Positions 1 to 13,270 are shown, counted from the stretch's first letter. The stretch is DNA of 64,000 nucleotides from Diadema setosum (GCA_033980235.1 CM067059.1:16688100-16752099); one strand, 5' to 3'. Numbers and translations are program-made. The notes: generated from the sequence alone by a model not told the origin.

Positions 1-1341
1 ACATACTGTATATTTCATATCAATATTATGAGACATTCTCATGGAACATTGAATCAAAAGCTTTGTGATTTCTTCTTCACTATACAGAAATCTCTACAGA
101 ACTCAAATTTAGGATAGAAATAATATATGTATTGCAAGTGTACATATACAAAACAATACAGGTGAGTGATGTTATTCAATCTTTCACACATTTAAAAATG
201 TGTACAAATGTGTGAATGTATGTGAGCATATGTGCATGTGGGTGTTTGCTTGTGTGCACATTTTCAGAAGTACCTATCTGCATGAATAATTATGAATGTC
301 TGAGTCTGAGTGACCTAGCAATTGTTCTTTCATAAGACCCCTGACACCATATTCATAAGAAAAAACAATGCTTAACTTTTAATGCTTGACTTCAATGATT
401 ATGTATGGAGAACTACATGTATAATAGATATCAACAGAATAATTCCCCAACTAGACTTAAGCATCGCATTATGAGTGCGGATTCTCCCTGTGGATGCATT
501 CCAGGTCTCGGAACTTGAGTAACTGGGCCTAAGTCTGCTTAAACACAGATGAAGATTATGTAAAATGTTAATGCTTAGAACACATCTTGTTCTCCTTTTT
601 CATAAATCTGTGAATCATATACCAAGAGTAAATTATTGCATTTCTTCTCAAAACTACATGTATATACAATTTTTTTTTCAATCCCTTTTGAGTGTGTTGT
701 GTTCTATAATGCATGCACATCTGATTCTAAATTATCTTGTCAAAAATATCAATATTTGATCATAAGAGTGATGAGCTCTAATCTATAACAGCAAACATGC
801 TATGATAAAACCATAGTAAGGGACAGCATTCATGTAGAAATCTTCTAAACTTACCATTTTAATACAACACTAAATATCTCTACAGAATAGTGTTAAGAAT
901 GCAAGCTCATCTGTCCATAAATATGGTCATTTATGCTTTAAACATCAACAAAAGAATACACAGTTTTCCTTTTGTATCCACATGACTCCTGTATTGCAAA
1001 TGAATTATGATTTTGCTATTAAAAGGACAATATTCAATTGGCAAAGAAATGGTCTTTGAAACACTATATCAAGTTGGCATCATATTGTTTGTGATGAAAT
1101 GCTACATACATGTTATACAGACGGGACACAACAGTAACCAAGGTAATCTTATCTTGTCTTTAGATGATCACTCATGAATAGAGCGCATAAGAATGCTGGG
1201 TATGCATAACAAAATTTTGAGTGTTTGTATCCAACATCTGACAGAAGAACAGATGAAAAAATCATTCCACAAAAAATTTGTATCATATTGTACATAATAT
1301 GAACTTCAATCTCAATTGCAAGGATTCCTGAAACCATCACA
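1..1341. other. No gene seen
   Basis: A+T-rich DNA with a degenerate (TG)n stretch near 195-260. Short frames here are unsupported. It could be the 3' UTR or an intron of the minus-strand candidate at 1.3-3.4 kb. Confidence 0.5.
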
Positions 1342-1499
1342 TCATTTGTCAGGTGCAAATTGTCTCCTGTGATATTCAATAACTTCCTCCCTTGGATGAC
1401 ACACGATGGCACTCACAAGGGGAGGCGTTGAAGGCTGGCAGGATGCAGGAGTTTTGTCATCGTACTCCACAACAGCAGAAAGGACATCATCAACATGTG
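1342..1499 (-). CDS. Possible downstream or terminal exon of the same unrecognised gene
   Basis: After an acceptor TTTTCTACAG at 1500 the frame reads HVDDVLSAVVEYDDKTPASC, QPSTPPL, then VSAIVCHPREEVIEYHRRQF and APDK to a TGA at 1344-1342. A GTGAGT donor occurs after QPSTPPL (1416), so the exon may instead end at 1417. Joined to 2290 the frame continues with a CCA codon. No family recognised; real coding status is uncertain. Confidence 0.33.
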
Positions 1500-1863
1500 C
1501 TGTAGAAAATTCAACAGAAAGAAACAAAGGGACACACAAAATAGATGGAATTAAGACGTTTGCATTGGTTATTAGCAACAAAGTCCTTGAGGTGTCATGA
1601 ACAGAAACCACCATTTTGATAATGACATTAAAAAAATCTTTGCAAATTCATATCAAAATTGGGGTTTGTCCTCAATGCAAAGACTTGATTTGAGAATGCC
1701 AAAGTAGCCATTGGTCATGGAATGTGGAGTGTTGGTCTTCGGGAATGGAAAACTGACTGCCTCCCTTCTATGACTTCTGATTAGTGGAACAGGCATAAGA
1801 CCTGCCCCTCCACCCCCCCCCCCCCCTAAAAAAAAAGAGAAAATGTATATCTTGACCTTTTAA

Positions 1864-2736
1864 AATGCATGTAGGAACTCTTGGGAGAAACAAATACTGT
1901 TAATCACAAATAATAACTGCCATTAGTACTTCCCCACATTCAACATTGTAACCAGGGCAAGTGAAATTGTAATGACGACAACTGAAAATAAACGACTGCA
2001 GAAAGTTCCTTGTCTGATTGGAAAGTGACTTTTTTTTTGTACATGTAAACTATGAAATCACATTACATTAGTCAACTAATATGGGAAACATTTTGGGACC
2101 TTTTAAAATTGATCATTTTATGTGTACTCAGTGGTCAAGAAAGCCATGCTTCTACAAAGACAAACAAATAATAAAATGTGTAGTTGACAAATTGTGCCAT
2201 TCTAATATTTTTCTCTTCATTGTAATTGGTCTTGTAACGTGAATTCATTTTCTTCCAATATTGCATAAAATATCTACACCATTCTTTACGAACCTTCACA
2301 CTAGAAGACCCAGCCTTGTATTTCGGCTTCACAATCTGGTAGAGCAGATCACCTGTTGCACCTCGAGCTTGCCTCCGGTCTGGATTTGTGTTGTACACTG
2401 TAATGCAATGCTGCCAGCTGAACCCTGTAATTAGTAATAGCATAGAGAGGATTGAATAAAAAAAAATGTCTATGTAGGCCTGTAAGAACATGGTTAACTA
2501 GATGCATGTAGGAACTCTTGGGAGAAACAAATACTGTTAATCACAAGTAATAACTGCCATTAGTACTTCCCCACATTCAACATTGTAACAAGGGCAAGTG
2601 AAATTGTAATGACAACAACTGAAAATAAACGACTGCAGAAAGTTCCTTGTCTGATTGGAAAGTGACTTTTTTTTTTGTACATGTAAACTATGAAATCACA
2701 TTACATTAGCCAACTAATATATGGGAAACATTTTGG
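1864..2736. repeat. 235-bp direct duplication (1864-2100 and 2502-2736)
   Basis: Both copies start ATGCATGTAGGAACTCTTGG and run through ACTGCAGAAAGTTCCTTGTC to GGGAAACATTTTGGG, differing at only a handful of bases. They are direct repeats about 640 bp apart, and the exon-like segment at 2290-2424 lies between them. The divergence is low enough for a recent local duplication or two insertions of one element. Confidence 0.85.
2290..2424 (-). CDS. Possible internal exon, gene not recognised
   Basis: An open stretch follows a good acceptor (TTACTAATTACAG at 2425). It reads FSWQHCITVYNTNPDRRQAR then GATGDLLYQIVKPKYKAGSS and VKV, with a possible donor C|GTAAAG at 2289. Amino-acid composition looks protein-like, but I cannot name a family. 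An alternative donor CAACAG|GTGATC at 2352 works with another frame (SAGSIALQCTTQIQTGGKLE). The open frame runs on to about 2135 if unspliced. It lies between two copies of a 235-bp direct repeat. Phase 1 at the donor is compatible with the candidate at 1499. Confidence 0.35.
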
Positions 2737-3228
2737 GGCAAGAAAAAAAAAAGGATATTGAAGATTTCACTTGCCTAATGACAAATGGGCAAGTGAAGAC
2801 AAACAATAATGCCCAGTCCTAGATCAATTCAATCTAATAATTTGTTTTGGAACATACCATCCAACCATTCGGTTACTACGTACAACTCTTTAGAGCTTTA
2901 TTGGGGAAGCAAGGCAGTCCCACTCGAAACGCCAGACAGAGCTTATCAACCTATCTAAACCGTGAAACTGTTAGTAAATAATATGATACTAGTAGAATAT
3001 TAGCAATAGGCCGAGGCCATAACCAGACGCCGTGCGAACCCCGTCCCGATTTATACAGCAACTGGGCTGTGTATAGATCTAGTTACGATACTCATATGAT
3101 AGCTAGAGAGTCGTCTATACAGAACATACCCGACTCTATAGATCTAGAGATTTAGAGTCTCTGTATACATTGGTCTCGTGTTTCTATCTCGACTCTATAG
3201 AGTCGTCTAGACGCTATACAGAACATAC

Positions 3229-3426
3229 CCGCTTTCTCTCCAGCTTAAGAACTGCTGATCCGCTTTGTTTTTCAGCTCTCTGACGATGGGATTGGCTTCC
3301 AGTTCCCAGCTTGATGACAGGGATAGCTATGGGCTGTAGGATCCTCTTTTTGGGCACAAATCCTAGCCGAGTATACAGCCCCTCCTCTACTAGTTTACAT
3401 GTACTTGGCTCCACTCCTCCAAGCGA
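3229..3426 (-). CDS. Doubtful exon-like open frame upstream of the 2.3-kb candidate
   Basis: The frame opens after a TGA and encodes VEPSTCKLVEEGLYTRLGFV, PKKRILQPIAIPVIKLGTG, then a basic tail ending LERKR before CGG|GTATGT, a good donor at 3228. There is no in-frame ATG (the first 'M' of a naive ORF call is GTG), so it would need an upstream acceptor. Its phase fits only one of the two frames of the next candidate exon. It may be 5' UTR or chance. Confidence 0.18.
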
Positions 3427-4008
3427 TCACTGCATACGAGGCTGTACAACCTGACGACTATAACGTTGAATAGAAGAACCATTCATCGCATGCATCCCAC
3501 TGGCACTGCACTGCACTGCACTGCTGGGCTCGCTTCAGCAAATGAAATGAGTCTCAAAACCCAATTCTTTCGAATGGCATCATCTTTAGCCTAGGGAAGT
3601 TGTGCAGACTTACACCCATCTTTTGTGTCTTTGCTGCGGTGACGACACACCTCCACGGCATTTTCTTGAAATATGTTCTCTAACTTTCCTACAAATACAC
3701 AAGACTCACTGCACTGTGAAGTACGGTATACGGCGAGACAGTCGGCACTATGAATACCCCCTCGTACGTCAAAGTGTCACCTGACAAGGCACGTGACCGG
3801 TCCTTGCTTTTTCTGGGGGCGTTCCCGACTACCCGAAAAATGAGCGATTTAGGCGATTTCAACTGAGTTTTTTGAAGTTCACAGATCTCGTTGAAGAAAA
3901 GCATATGCGATTTCTAATAGTATTGACACAGTATTTTCATATGATCATGCATTATAAAGTTAAAAGACTGCCCCTTTAACCTCCGGGATAAGCTCGCAGT
4001 TAAATATG

Positions 4009-4262
4009 GGGCACCAAGTGTCGCATAGTCTCTTTCGTCAACGAAATTGTTCTTTTCGTTGACAAGTGACAACGTCAATTTCGTCAACAAAATTATAATT
4101 TCGTGACGAAATTGCTATTTCGTTGACAAATTTGTAATTTCGTCCCGACAAAATTGACGTTGCTACTTGTCGAAAACAAACAAATAAGCAAGCAAACAAA
4201 ACAATTTCGTCACAAAATGTGTCATTTCGTGAAGAAAGAGACATTACGACATTTGGCGCTCC
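4009..4262. mobile_element. MITE with TTTCGT/ACGAAA modules
   Basis: A 254-bp element with inverted ends: GGCACCAAGTGTCGCATAGT on the left and, reversed, GGAGCGCCAAATGTCGTAAT on the right, then GTCTCTTTC on both. The interior holds about ten copies of TTTCGT or its complement, often paired as short palindromes such as TTTCGTCAACGAAAT. No coding capacity. Confidence 0.7.
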
Positions 4263-7200
4263 AGTCTTAATGACGAGCTTATTCTCGAAGTTCGCTTATC
4301 CTCGAGGTCAAGGATCGCTGTCTGAATAGAACTAATTAATGTCTTCCCATGTGTAATTTTTATTTTCACATTTCTTTGTATTGATAATAATGAAAATTCA
4401 TGAAGCTAGTAAATTCTTAAAATTGCAACCTTGCACCATTACGTGGCATTTATTTTGTCCTAATTTTATATCTCGTTACAGGTCCCGTCTACTATACTGT
4501 ACTATTTTTGTGATTGTACTGCTTTATTTATCTTACTATTACTATCGTTCCATCTATTTCTGCTATATTTTTCCTGGTTAATGTAACAGCCTAACTAATC
4601 AAAGTTATGAGTAACATTGGCTGTTTTGAAGCCCTCACTCAACAAGACAGTGCCCAAGGACCATCTAAATAAAACAAAATCAGACCTGTTAGTAAATTCG
4701 TCGAGCAAGAATCCGTACAGCCTCTCAAACCTGATAGAACGAATCCTACTAAATTTGTGAGTCCTAAATAATTGGGAGGAGGGTTCGACACAGGGAGGTG
4801 GTTTTGCAGGTGCAGAAGAGTCACCTGTTTCTACACCATTCCCCAGTGTGCGACAAGTGTTCCCCCGATGTACCCTTATACAAGTGCAATCATTATCTAA
4901 CTGTAATGGCTTTATGCCACGTATTCATGAGAGCATATTACTGATGTATGAACACCGATAATGGGGACTGATCTGGGAGAGCAAATAAAGTGGCGACTCG
5001 CTGAATGTCAAGGGTTAACACAATCTGCAGGGGGTAATAAGAATCCCCATAAAGACTTCCGTCGCGATCAACTCGTCTCGTTTGATAGTGAATAAGAATG
5101 TATGACAAGGGCAGTTCCAGGCGGCCAGAACGTTCTTCGGTCTCGTAGCCCAGAGCTCCCGGGAGCTAAGCCGGCGGATAGTTGAAGCATAAAGTCAGTG
5201 TAGGTTACAGTAATGCATTCTTTCTTCTCCTTGTTATTTTTCTTTTTCAATCACTCAGATCCGCCCACATTCTTGTTCTTTTATCATGACTAGCCAATAT
5301 CCAGAACTTCCATGCATTTCAACAAACTGGATCTTCCCCACCACTGAAAGTCCTTTTCAACAACAACGATTACCTCGACAACCACGATAGCACTCCGTGT
5401 TCCCTCCTGCTGCATGTCTTTCATCTCTGATTGGTCCTCTCTAATCAAAACCAATCCCCCAATGAAAATACTTGGTGATTAATATATTTTCACATGCACG
5501 AATTTCAGTTTTGATGTTCCTCGTGAGTTGATATTATCATGATAGCAGGCACGTTGTGCGAACCTATTATAAGAGAAGGCCTGGACCTTCGTTTCATTAT
5601 ACCGAGAGCCAGTGGCGCTGGCAGTAGTCCATCATTGTACTTCGGAGCCTTGACATCGGATGCAATAACAGGAGATAAAGTTTGTCGATGGTATGGTCAT
5701 GAGGCTCACGTATATATTTCCCATCTCAATAAACACAATATCAAACCATGCATATCAAGTAAACTAGGCAACAAACATCCCCAACTGGCATTTTCTGCGT
5801 CCCACACTTAACAATGGCGTTATGGTTCGCATTATTATCACTGTGTTAATATTATAGCGTAGTGTGCGTGTGTGTGTGTGTGTGCCGTGTGTGTGTCTAG
5901 ACGGAAGCGTTATATGATATTTATGTTTACTTTAATCTAAAAGAAAGATAGCAAACCGATCACACCTTTTAAGTCTCAGAATTAATATCATTCTGCTTTC
6001 CACGTGTCTGTACATAGTTGTAAAAAATAATATTCCATCGATCCAGTCGTTACTTTTTCTTTCTACTTCCTAATTTATTTTAAGCTTTCACTGTTTCCGC
6101 TCTATGCATTCATCGGGATAAGACACAGGGCATACAGTATTTTTTTCCCGTGACGATGGCATTGTCAGTGATATAATTGTTTAAACGGTACATATAAATT
6201 TAGATTAATTTTGGATATATATGCTCCTGGTATATTGTTGTTCTTTCGAGTGAATTACGATTCACAAGCTTTGTTTCTCAGCAGATTGCTCTTTTCCTTC
6301 GCTTTATTGATTCTTTGTTAATATTGCAAAGTGTGCATTTCTTTCCCGTTGCATAAGTATCCGTAGATATATTTTGTATCATATTTCATGACTTACAATT
6401 TTCATTTCTAAATGCTCAACAATATGACTTGACAAATGTAAACCTTTACTATTTATTACATTTTACTTGATGGAAATGCATGTAAATCTAATTGAACTTC
6501 ATTGAATGAAATCAAATTATTTTATAACAATGTCTATGTAACGGGTACAACATTCATGGCCTGTAATATACAAATATGTTTACTATTTACCTCACAACAT
6601 TCATTTTATGTGATAATGAACTGCAATCATCATGTATTATTTTCTAACATGAGTATGAATGTACTATTTATACATGTATGTATAATATGCCATGAATGGA
6701 AGTACCCATTATATTGACATTGTTATATCTTACTATTTTGCAAAATGGCGGAACAGTATGAAATATATGAATAAATATATACCAACAAAATTAAGCAAAT
6801 CTGAAGTATTTGATTGCACCATAAAAACGCAGAAGAAAAAGAAAATGAATAGATAACATCCATTTCCTTGTTTGCTCATTTTCATAAGGAAGAAAACTTT
6901 GTTACTGGAGGAGGCAGATAAGATATATGACAGTTAAGTCGCATATTCCGATTTATGTAACGCAAGTGCCTTGGAATCGACATTGTAAACTTCCGTAGGT
7001 TATTTACGGCGTATTATTCATAATTCTAGAATAATCCCTGGTGGAAACGATGCCCCACTGCATATATCTGTCTTTCACCACGGTGCTCACGGGCTGACAG
7101 GTCAGTAGTAGTAGTTGTTGTTGTTTTTTATCATGTGTATTAAATTGCCCTACAAATGGACTCGACATACTCATTTTGTATGCCATTTGTAATATTGCGC

Positions 7201-9820
7201 ACGCAGGGGACATGAAAGTCTTTCCGGAGCGCAAAAATACGAGGCGTATTTTTGGGCGCCTGACCTTTGTGACAGCGGCTACCACTCGCCAAGGATCGTG
7301 GTTATGCCTTTCCAAAGGTGATCTTCTCTACACTCCCCTTTGTGTGCCACTGAGTGATGGATAAAACACATTTGTGTGAGCTTGTGTTTATATCGCAATA
7401 ACGCTGCCTCAACGATCACTTATTTTTTCCGACAATTTCATCCCCCTCTCCCCCTTCAGATGATATCCAGCGTTTGTCCGTTTGCTACTATACAGGAGGA
7501 GTAATATAAAGACGTGTAAGATGAGACGACATTCAAGTTCAATTATCTCCAGCAGAACCCTTTGCAACACCCCTCGCCTACACCAACTAAGGCTCGTACT
7601 AGCGTAGTGGATCCATTCTACACGGGCAAAAAGTTTGTTGGCTTTGGAGGAAATAGCAGTCTAAATCTACGATTGTAAGATGAGGAGGCCTTACCTTCCT
7701 AAAAAGATGGCAAATTGTAATACTTGGTCATAACGACAAATCAAAACTAGATCTGACTGGAAATCAGCCGTTGAGCTCATGAATTCTAATTCCTAGTGAT
7801 AATGTGTTCGTATTGTGAGCTCCGGGGAGGGTATTTATTTGGATGGTGGAAATTCTAAGTAGGAATGGGCATGTGAGGTTGCTGATAATCATGTCTCGCG
7901 TCATAATCACATATTTTATCACGAACAATGATTGGCTCGCTTAACCGTTCGCGAGTTCGCACGTTGTTTGTCGTCTGCGATAAGACTCGTACAGCTATTA
8001 CCGAGTCCATCTCTGTACGGGCTCGAGCTCGAGCGATGGGTTAGTTTGATGCTATCTGTGACATCCGCAGTCAAATCATTTAGCATCATAGTCACTGACA
8101 GTCTGAACATTTTTTCTCTTTCAAGGACTACTTGTGACCGAATGTTAGGACTGAATTTTTGAGGACTGATAATGACCTTGTATAACAAGTTTACAACGTA
8201 TTCAAGGTCCGTTTCCTAAATCTCGCAGGACTGTAACCGATCCTCCTATAGTACAATATTGTCATACATCTTGCTACATCTCTGATACAACAGAAGCCGC
8301 AGCCTGTTACCATACACCACGATACAGCATCTTACATTGTCAGTTTCCTGAATTGCATAAAAGTGTAGGATCCTTTATGGAGTTCAATAACGTCTATATT
8401 GGAGGCAATATCCCGCACTCGATAGTAGTATTACTGGATTTAGTTCGGCTGAGACTACGCTAAAATATTCGTGACACACCTTTGTGAGATCACTGGGTGT
8501 CTAGATCATTTTTTTTTTTACATGGGGGAGTTTCTGTCTTGCCAGCTTGTGCAAAATTGCCTACTGCTGCTCATATGAAGCGCTGATCAAACGGGCACAT
8601 TGACTAGCTTATAACTTGGTGGTGGGGCACGGCCAATTCCGGCAGCGACACTATTTAGACCGGCAGACCCGCATCTTGTGTCCAGTATGGAAATATTTTC
8701 CCCTTTTGCTGTAGTTAAAGGACAATCTTGGGATTATATAGCAGAGTATCTGAGTGTCTATCACAAGTGTATTTATCTATATCAATGCAGTGGCATAGCA
8801 CGACTACCAGTAAAGCGAAGAACCCCCCCCCCCCCTTGATTCTCAGATCATTTAAAAAGCCGTCATCTTGTATTTGTGTGTGTGTGTGGGGGGTGTGATA
8901 ACTCAATGGAACGTTTTCATTCATGGCAACGAGCATGTGCCGATCGAGTGCCGATGAGCTCAGGTGCATCCTCCTGGTATTCAGTGACGCCACTGCACTG
9001 TATTTCAAAACAGATTATGACAGTACTAAATGAATACACCACGTATATTCTAAGCTTGTAAGATATCAAAGTGATCCAAGGACCGTAGTATCCATACTAG
9101 ATTTACAGTTTTTAGGTATATTTTTCTTCGCCTGTTATACAGCGGTTTTCTGTGTGTTTTTTTTCAAAGACTGGTTCAGATAATCTATGCATCTTAGAGC
9201 AGTTTATTAGTTGCATTAAATTTATATCATACCTGCAAGTCAGCAAAATGTATCTCCATTGCAAGTCAAACCTTGACACTTCGGTGTGTTCAAAACGATG
9301 CACGACATCATATTTTTTGTTTTTTGTTTGTTTTGTTGTTGTTGAGAAGAACAGGTGGACCACCCAATGCAGACAACATTGAAGCACATGCCTATACCTG
9401 CTTCTTCTCCTCAAGTTCCAGTCTAACTTTTTGACGCATTATTTAAATTTATGCATTCACTCCGTTCGTCTGTTTGCAATATGCCAATTCTACCTTTGAA
9501 TGTCCAGTATTTTTTTTTATCTCTTTTTGTATTGAAATTCAGAATTTTTTGACGAAAAGATGAATATTGTGATGGATATTTTCTTACGTCGACAAGATAA
9601 CCTCTTTGTTGAATAGATAATAGGAACAAAAACGCGAGGTTGTCGAGAAAAGATTATGTGAAATACACAACAGACTTGAAATTCAGGAATGAAGATTGAT
9701 AAAGACTATGTAATTCCCAAGGTCTCATTAAAGAACTATTGGTCGACGGTTGTCAGTGGCTATCTGCAGAGCGAGGGAATCCTAGTTTAGGACACTTTTT
9801 CACTATGGCAGAGAGCCAGT
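4263..9820. other. Long gene-free stretch
   Basis: I see no supported gene. Contents are ordinary A+T-rich DNA, a (TG)n microsatellite at about 5868-5885, a 15-base poly-C run at about 8823-8837 and a short (TG)n at 8874-8888. The 90-codon frame from ATG 5539 has no recognisable motif. Confidence 0.5.
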
Positions 9821-9821
9821 T

Positions 9822-11294
9822 GGAGAGGTGGTATTCTGAACACCGTTTTATCTCTGTTGTAACTTGTATTGTAACTTGTGTTGTAAGTCTGTGAGTTACA
9901 ACACCGCTAAAACAGTTGTAAATCGGTATTCTGAAAACTGTTTTAACGGTGTTGTAAGTCATGATAACCACGCCCATCGCAATAATCATATCCAATAGGA
10001 AATATTGTTATAAGTAGCATCTGAGACATTTCAACCAATAAGATTGCTCCCTTGGGCAACTGCGCCTTGCTTAACTCCGCGCGTTTTAACAAGCGCTCAT
10101 TCTCTGGCGTGCGCACAAATAGGACAATGGCATGCGCAGGTAAAGAGAGCCAGAGATAAAGTAAAGTTACAACAGAAACTTGATCATTATGCCTTCTTAC
10201 CGGTTTTGCCGTATAGTAGTTGGTGAGGTAGGAGATTCGCAAAGCTATCTCAGATTGAGCCTTTTTATTTGAAATTTTGTTTAAAAAATATAAGAAGATA
10301 TCTGGCGTTTATAAGAGGAACCCAAATCTCATGGTTTATGGGGAACTAGACGCTTCCAAATTAAGTTAAGCCCTTGCAATGCCATGTTATTATTATGATT
10401 ATGATTATTATTATTATCATTAGTAGTAGTAGTAGTAGTAGTAGTAGTAGAAGTATTAGTATTATTGTTGTTGTTGTTGTTGTCACTATCTTCACAAGAT
10501 ATCTCTTGGAGATCGATATCACGTCAAATTACATCATGGAACCTTAGACTTCTAATGCTTTTCTCAGGATTCGCGCCATCCCCAGCGATAAATATTTTTG
10601 AAACACCCAAAGGTACTGATAATGAATTCTTATTGGTGAAGAGAGTGAAATCGTATAAAAAATGTTTAATATTTTGAAAGATATTTTTGAAATGAATAGT
10701 GCTTAAAACAAACTGCCGACGATGCCGGTAACCTTTCTGTTCATGTGTTTGTGTTTTTATCTATGTGCATAACAGTATGCTACGCGTATGTACTTGCAAT
10801 GTTACTGTTACGAAATTTTGTATTGTGGAATGAGTTTACATTTTGTCAAACTGCTATATCTTTTGCCTTTCTGTACATACATTGTTTGTTTTTTTTGTAT
10901 ATCTTTCTTATTTTGAACTCGCATACCACAATATTGAGTTAATGAGTCATCTCACTATCTAACATAAGTTAAAGCGAAAGTTACAACGGAGTTAAAACAC
11001 CTTCCACCCTGTTTTATCTCAGAAGCATAAATTTGCACGGGGCGTGACTTACAACAGAAGATAAAACAGTTTTCAGAATACCGTGTAATCTAATGGGTGT
11101 TCAGGTTTGCGCCCACTGTTACGCGCGTGCGCATACCCTAAGACAATGGTATGCGCAGGCAAAGAGTGCGCAAGATAAAACACAAGTTACAACAGAAGTT
11201 ACAACAGAAGTTACAACAGAGATAAAACAGTGTTCAGAATACCGATTTGTTACAACAGACTTACAACAGAGATAAAACAGTCTCAGAATACCAC
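9822..11294. mobile_element. Composite MITE with GGTGGTATTCTGA ends
   Basis: The left end GGTGGTATTCTGAACACCG and right end (reversed) GGTGGTATTCTGAGACTG are inverted. Each is followed by TGTTTTATCTCTGTTGTAAC-like sequence. Internal copies of GGTATTCTGAAAACTG occur near 9927 and 11072. A GCGC-rich block with ATGCGCAGG is found at 10060-10190 and again at 11095-11180. GTTACAACAGAA repeats in tandem at 11185-11220. It looks like nested or partly duplicated copies of one family. No transposase frame. Confidence 0.6.
10411..10481. repeat. Trinucleotide microsatellite
   Basis: ATT repeats pass into (TAG)n and then (TTG)n. It is a compound simple repeat. Confidence 0.85.
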
Positions 11295-11869
11295 CCCACC
11301 TACAGACCAATCGATACCAACGAGTGATCGACCGTAGATTGAGGAATGTCTATCGGTCGATCGAGGTCAAAGAGTAATTGTCAGTTCAAGTTGGTCGTCA
11401 CCACTTCAATGGAGCATCAGCCATATCAAAAATGGATACCTATCCTCTTTGGGAGTAATCAGGTGGTGGAGGTGGGATATGGGGGTGAGTGGTTTTGTTG
11501 CTTTCAGTGGATAAGTCCAACAATGTCAAATGCTGTCTCATTGCCTAACTGTGTGAACGCTCTTGGGCTTAAATTTGCATTGCTTGATGACAACCTGTGT
11601 GAAGGGATGTTAAGCGGAGAATTAAGGGTCATGTAATATCGACTCTGCTGGCGAGTATGAATGGTCATAGAAGTTGGAAAGGGAATGTCTGTCAACCAAA
11701 AGATGAACTATCTCCCTTCTCTCCGGATGGCTCGTCAGACTTTCTAACTTGTCCTCGAGTGACTACATGAACATTTTCTACAAACCACAGGAGAAAAAAA
11801 AGATAATATCGTGATTTTGTACTATGTGCTACTGAGAAGTGCATAATTATGTATAATTCACGAACTGAC

Positions 11870-12190
11870 AGGAGAGAGAGAGCAGAGACAGAGAGAGAGA
11901 GACAGACAGACAGAGACAGAGAAAAATGGATAGTTGATGGAGCTCACAAAAGTGTTGTTGGGGTTGGACTGAATTGATGAGAGCGACGATTACTAGTTCA
12001 TGAAATAAAAAAAGATCGACCCCTCGTGATGTGTCTTGAGAAAAAGTTTAAAGTATAAGGGGAGATAAGTATAGTTCTTTGAATCAAGATAAGAGCAATC
12101 ATTGAGACGATAACGACAGAGATGGAGAAAGGGAGAGAGAGAGAGGGAGGGGGAGAAAAATCGAAAGAGAAAGAAAGAATAGGAGACCGT
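11870..12190. repeat. GA-rich simple repeats
   Basis: (GA)n and GACAGA tracts lie at 11870-11925 and 12118-12180. Open frames on the minus strand here are CT-derived Ser/Leu/Pro-rich artefacts. Confidence 0.8.
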
Positions 12191-12723
12191 AAGAGAAGAC
12201 ATAAACGGAGGAAGAGGTAAGGGTCTTCACAGGTTGTCGTCTTGCAGCTGAAGTCTCGAGGGGAATATGAATGATAATACTTATCGATTTGCTTTGAAGT
12301 GACAGCTGGCAGAACGCTATTGAACAAGAATGATTTTGAATTCTATCTACGGCAGTGACGTGGCAGAACTGCTTACCTCTCTTGTTTACTTTACGTATTT
12401 TTTAGTGATGCTCTTCAAAACATGATGTTTAATATTTTCAAATATTGTGCAATAACTCTTTGTCGTTTTGAAAATAAACCTCACAATTTTTCATGTGGTC
12501 AGGAAAACAACGTCATTGGGCATGCATTGAGATGTTATGTTGATCGAGAAACGACCATTAAAGTTGCCTATATTTTTCTTGCAAACGCGCGCAAATAAAG
12601 TTAACGTAGTTTTGGCAGATTATATTGCTCCGTCGAGACAGATAGTGTGGCTGGCGGAAATGAGTTACACTATCAGTATTCCGCGCATGCCGTTCTTTTA
12701 ACACTTAATAGCTATGGGATCTT

Positions 12724-12908
12724 ATGATCTGGCAAAACTATCCCGGTACGTATATCCAGAATATACCGCGCGTGCCGTACTTAGCACGCACGATCTATGT
12801 CGTTCTGCCAGATCCCAGCGCGCGCATAATCATGGCGACGGATCGGGACTTGCATAGCAATCTAGCAAAATTGCCTATCTCAAAGGTATGTAGTTTTGCC
12901 GGATCATT
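12724..12908. mobile_element. Small CpG-rich inverted-repeat element (MITE-like)
   Basis: Ends ATGATCTGGCAAAACTATC (left) and, reversed, ATGATCCGGCAAAACTAC (right) are inverted over 185 bp. The interior is CpG-rich (GCGCGCATAATC, CCGCGCGTGCCG). It includes an ATGGCGACGGATCGG start at 12832 that runs 18 codons to AAG|GTATGT at 12885, which resembles a first coding exon. I treat that as coincidental because it lies inside the inverted repeat. Confidence 0.5.
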
Positions 12909-13151
12909 ATGTTGGTGAATATCATTCGTTTATCTGGCAGAAATTTGTATCATGGTAAAGATATCAAAGAATTATTTTCTTCCTTAAATAAATTATGATG
13001 AATTTATGTCTTGTCTTATATCAAATATATTTTTGTTATAGAACACAATATTTTCGTTATAGAACACAATTTCAAATCATGTAAATAAGTCTTTAAAATT
13101 TTTCAAATTAAAAGTAGGGCCTAAATATCTCCCAATCGCCAAAAATAAGAT

Positions 13152-13270
13152 ATGCCAGGTTACGGTCATTTAGATGTTAAAGCTAACCTCTTAAAAGATG
13201 AAAAAAGACCTTTTCATCTTGATGTATTTATGAGAGAGCATTTACAGAATCCGATTTCCACATCGAGCAG
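13152..13270 (+). CDS. Possible first coding exon, gene not recognised
   Basis: From ATG 13152 the frame reads MPGYGHLDVKANLLKDEKRP, FHLDVFMREHLQNPISTSS, then AG|GTAAGG, a near-consensus donor at 13271. The composition is charged and protein-like, 39 codons plus two bases (phase 2). I found no convincing following exon; the open frame at 13443-13790 lacks a matching acceptor. No family recognised. It could be a real exon of a plus-strand gene or chance. Confidence 0.28.
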
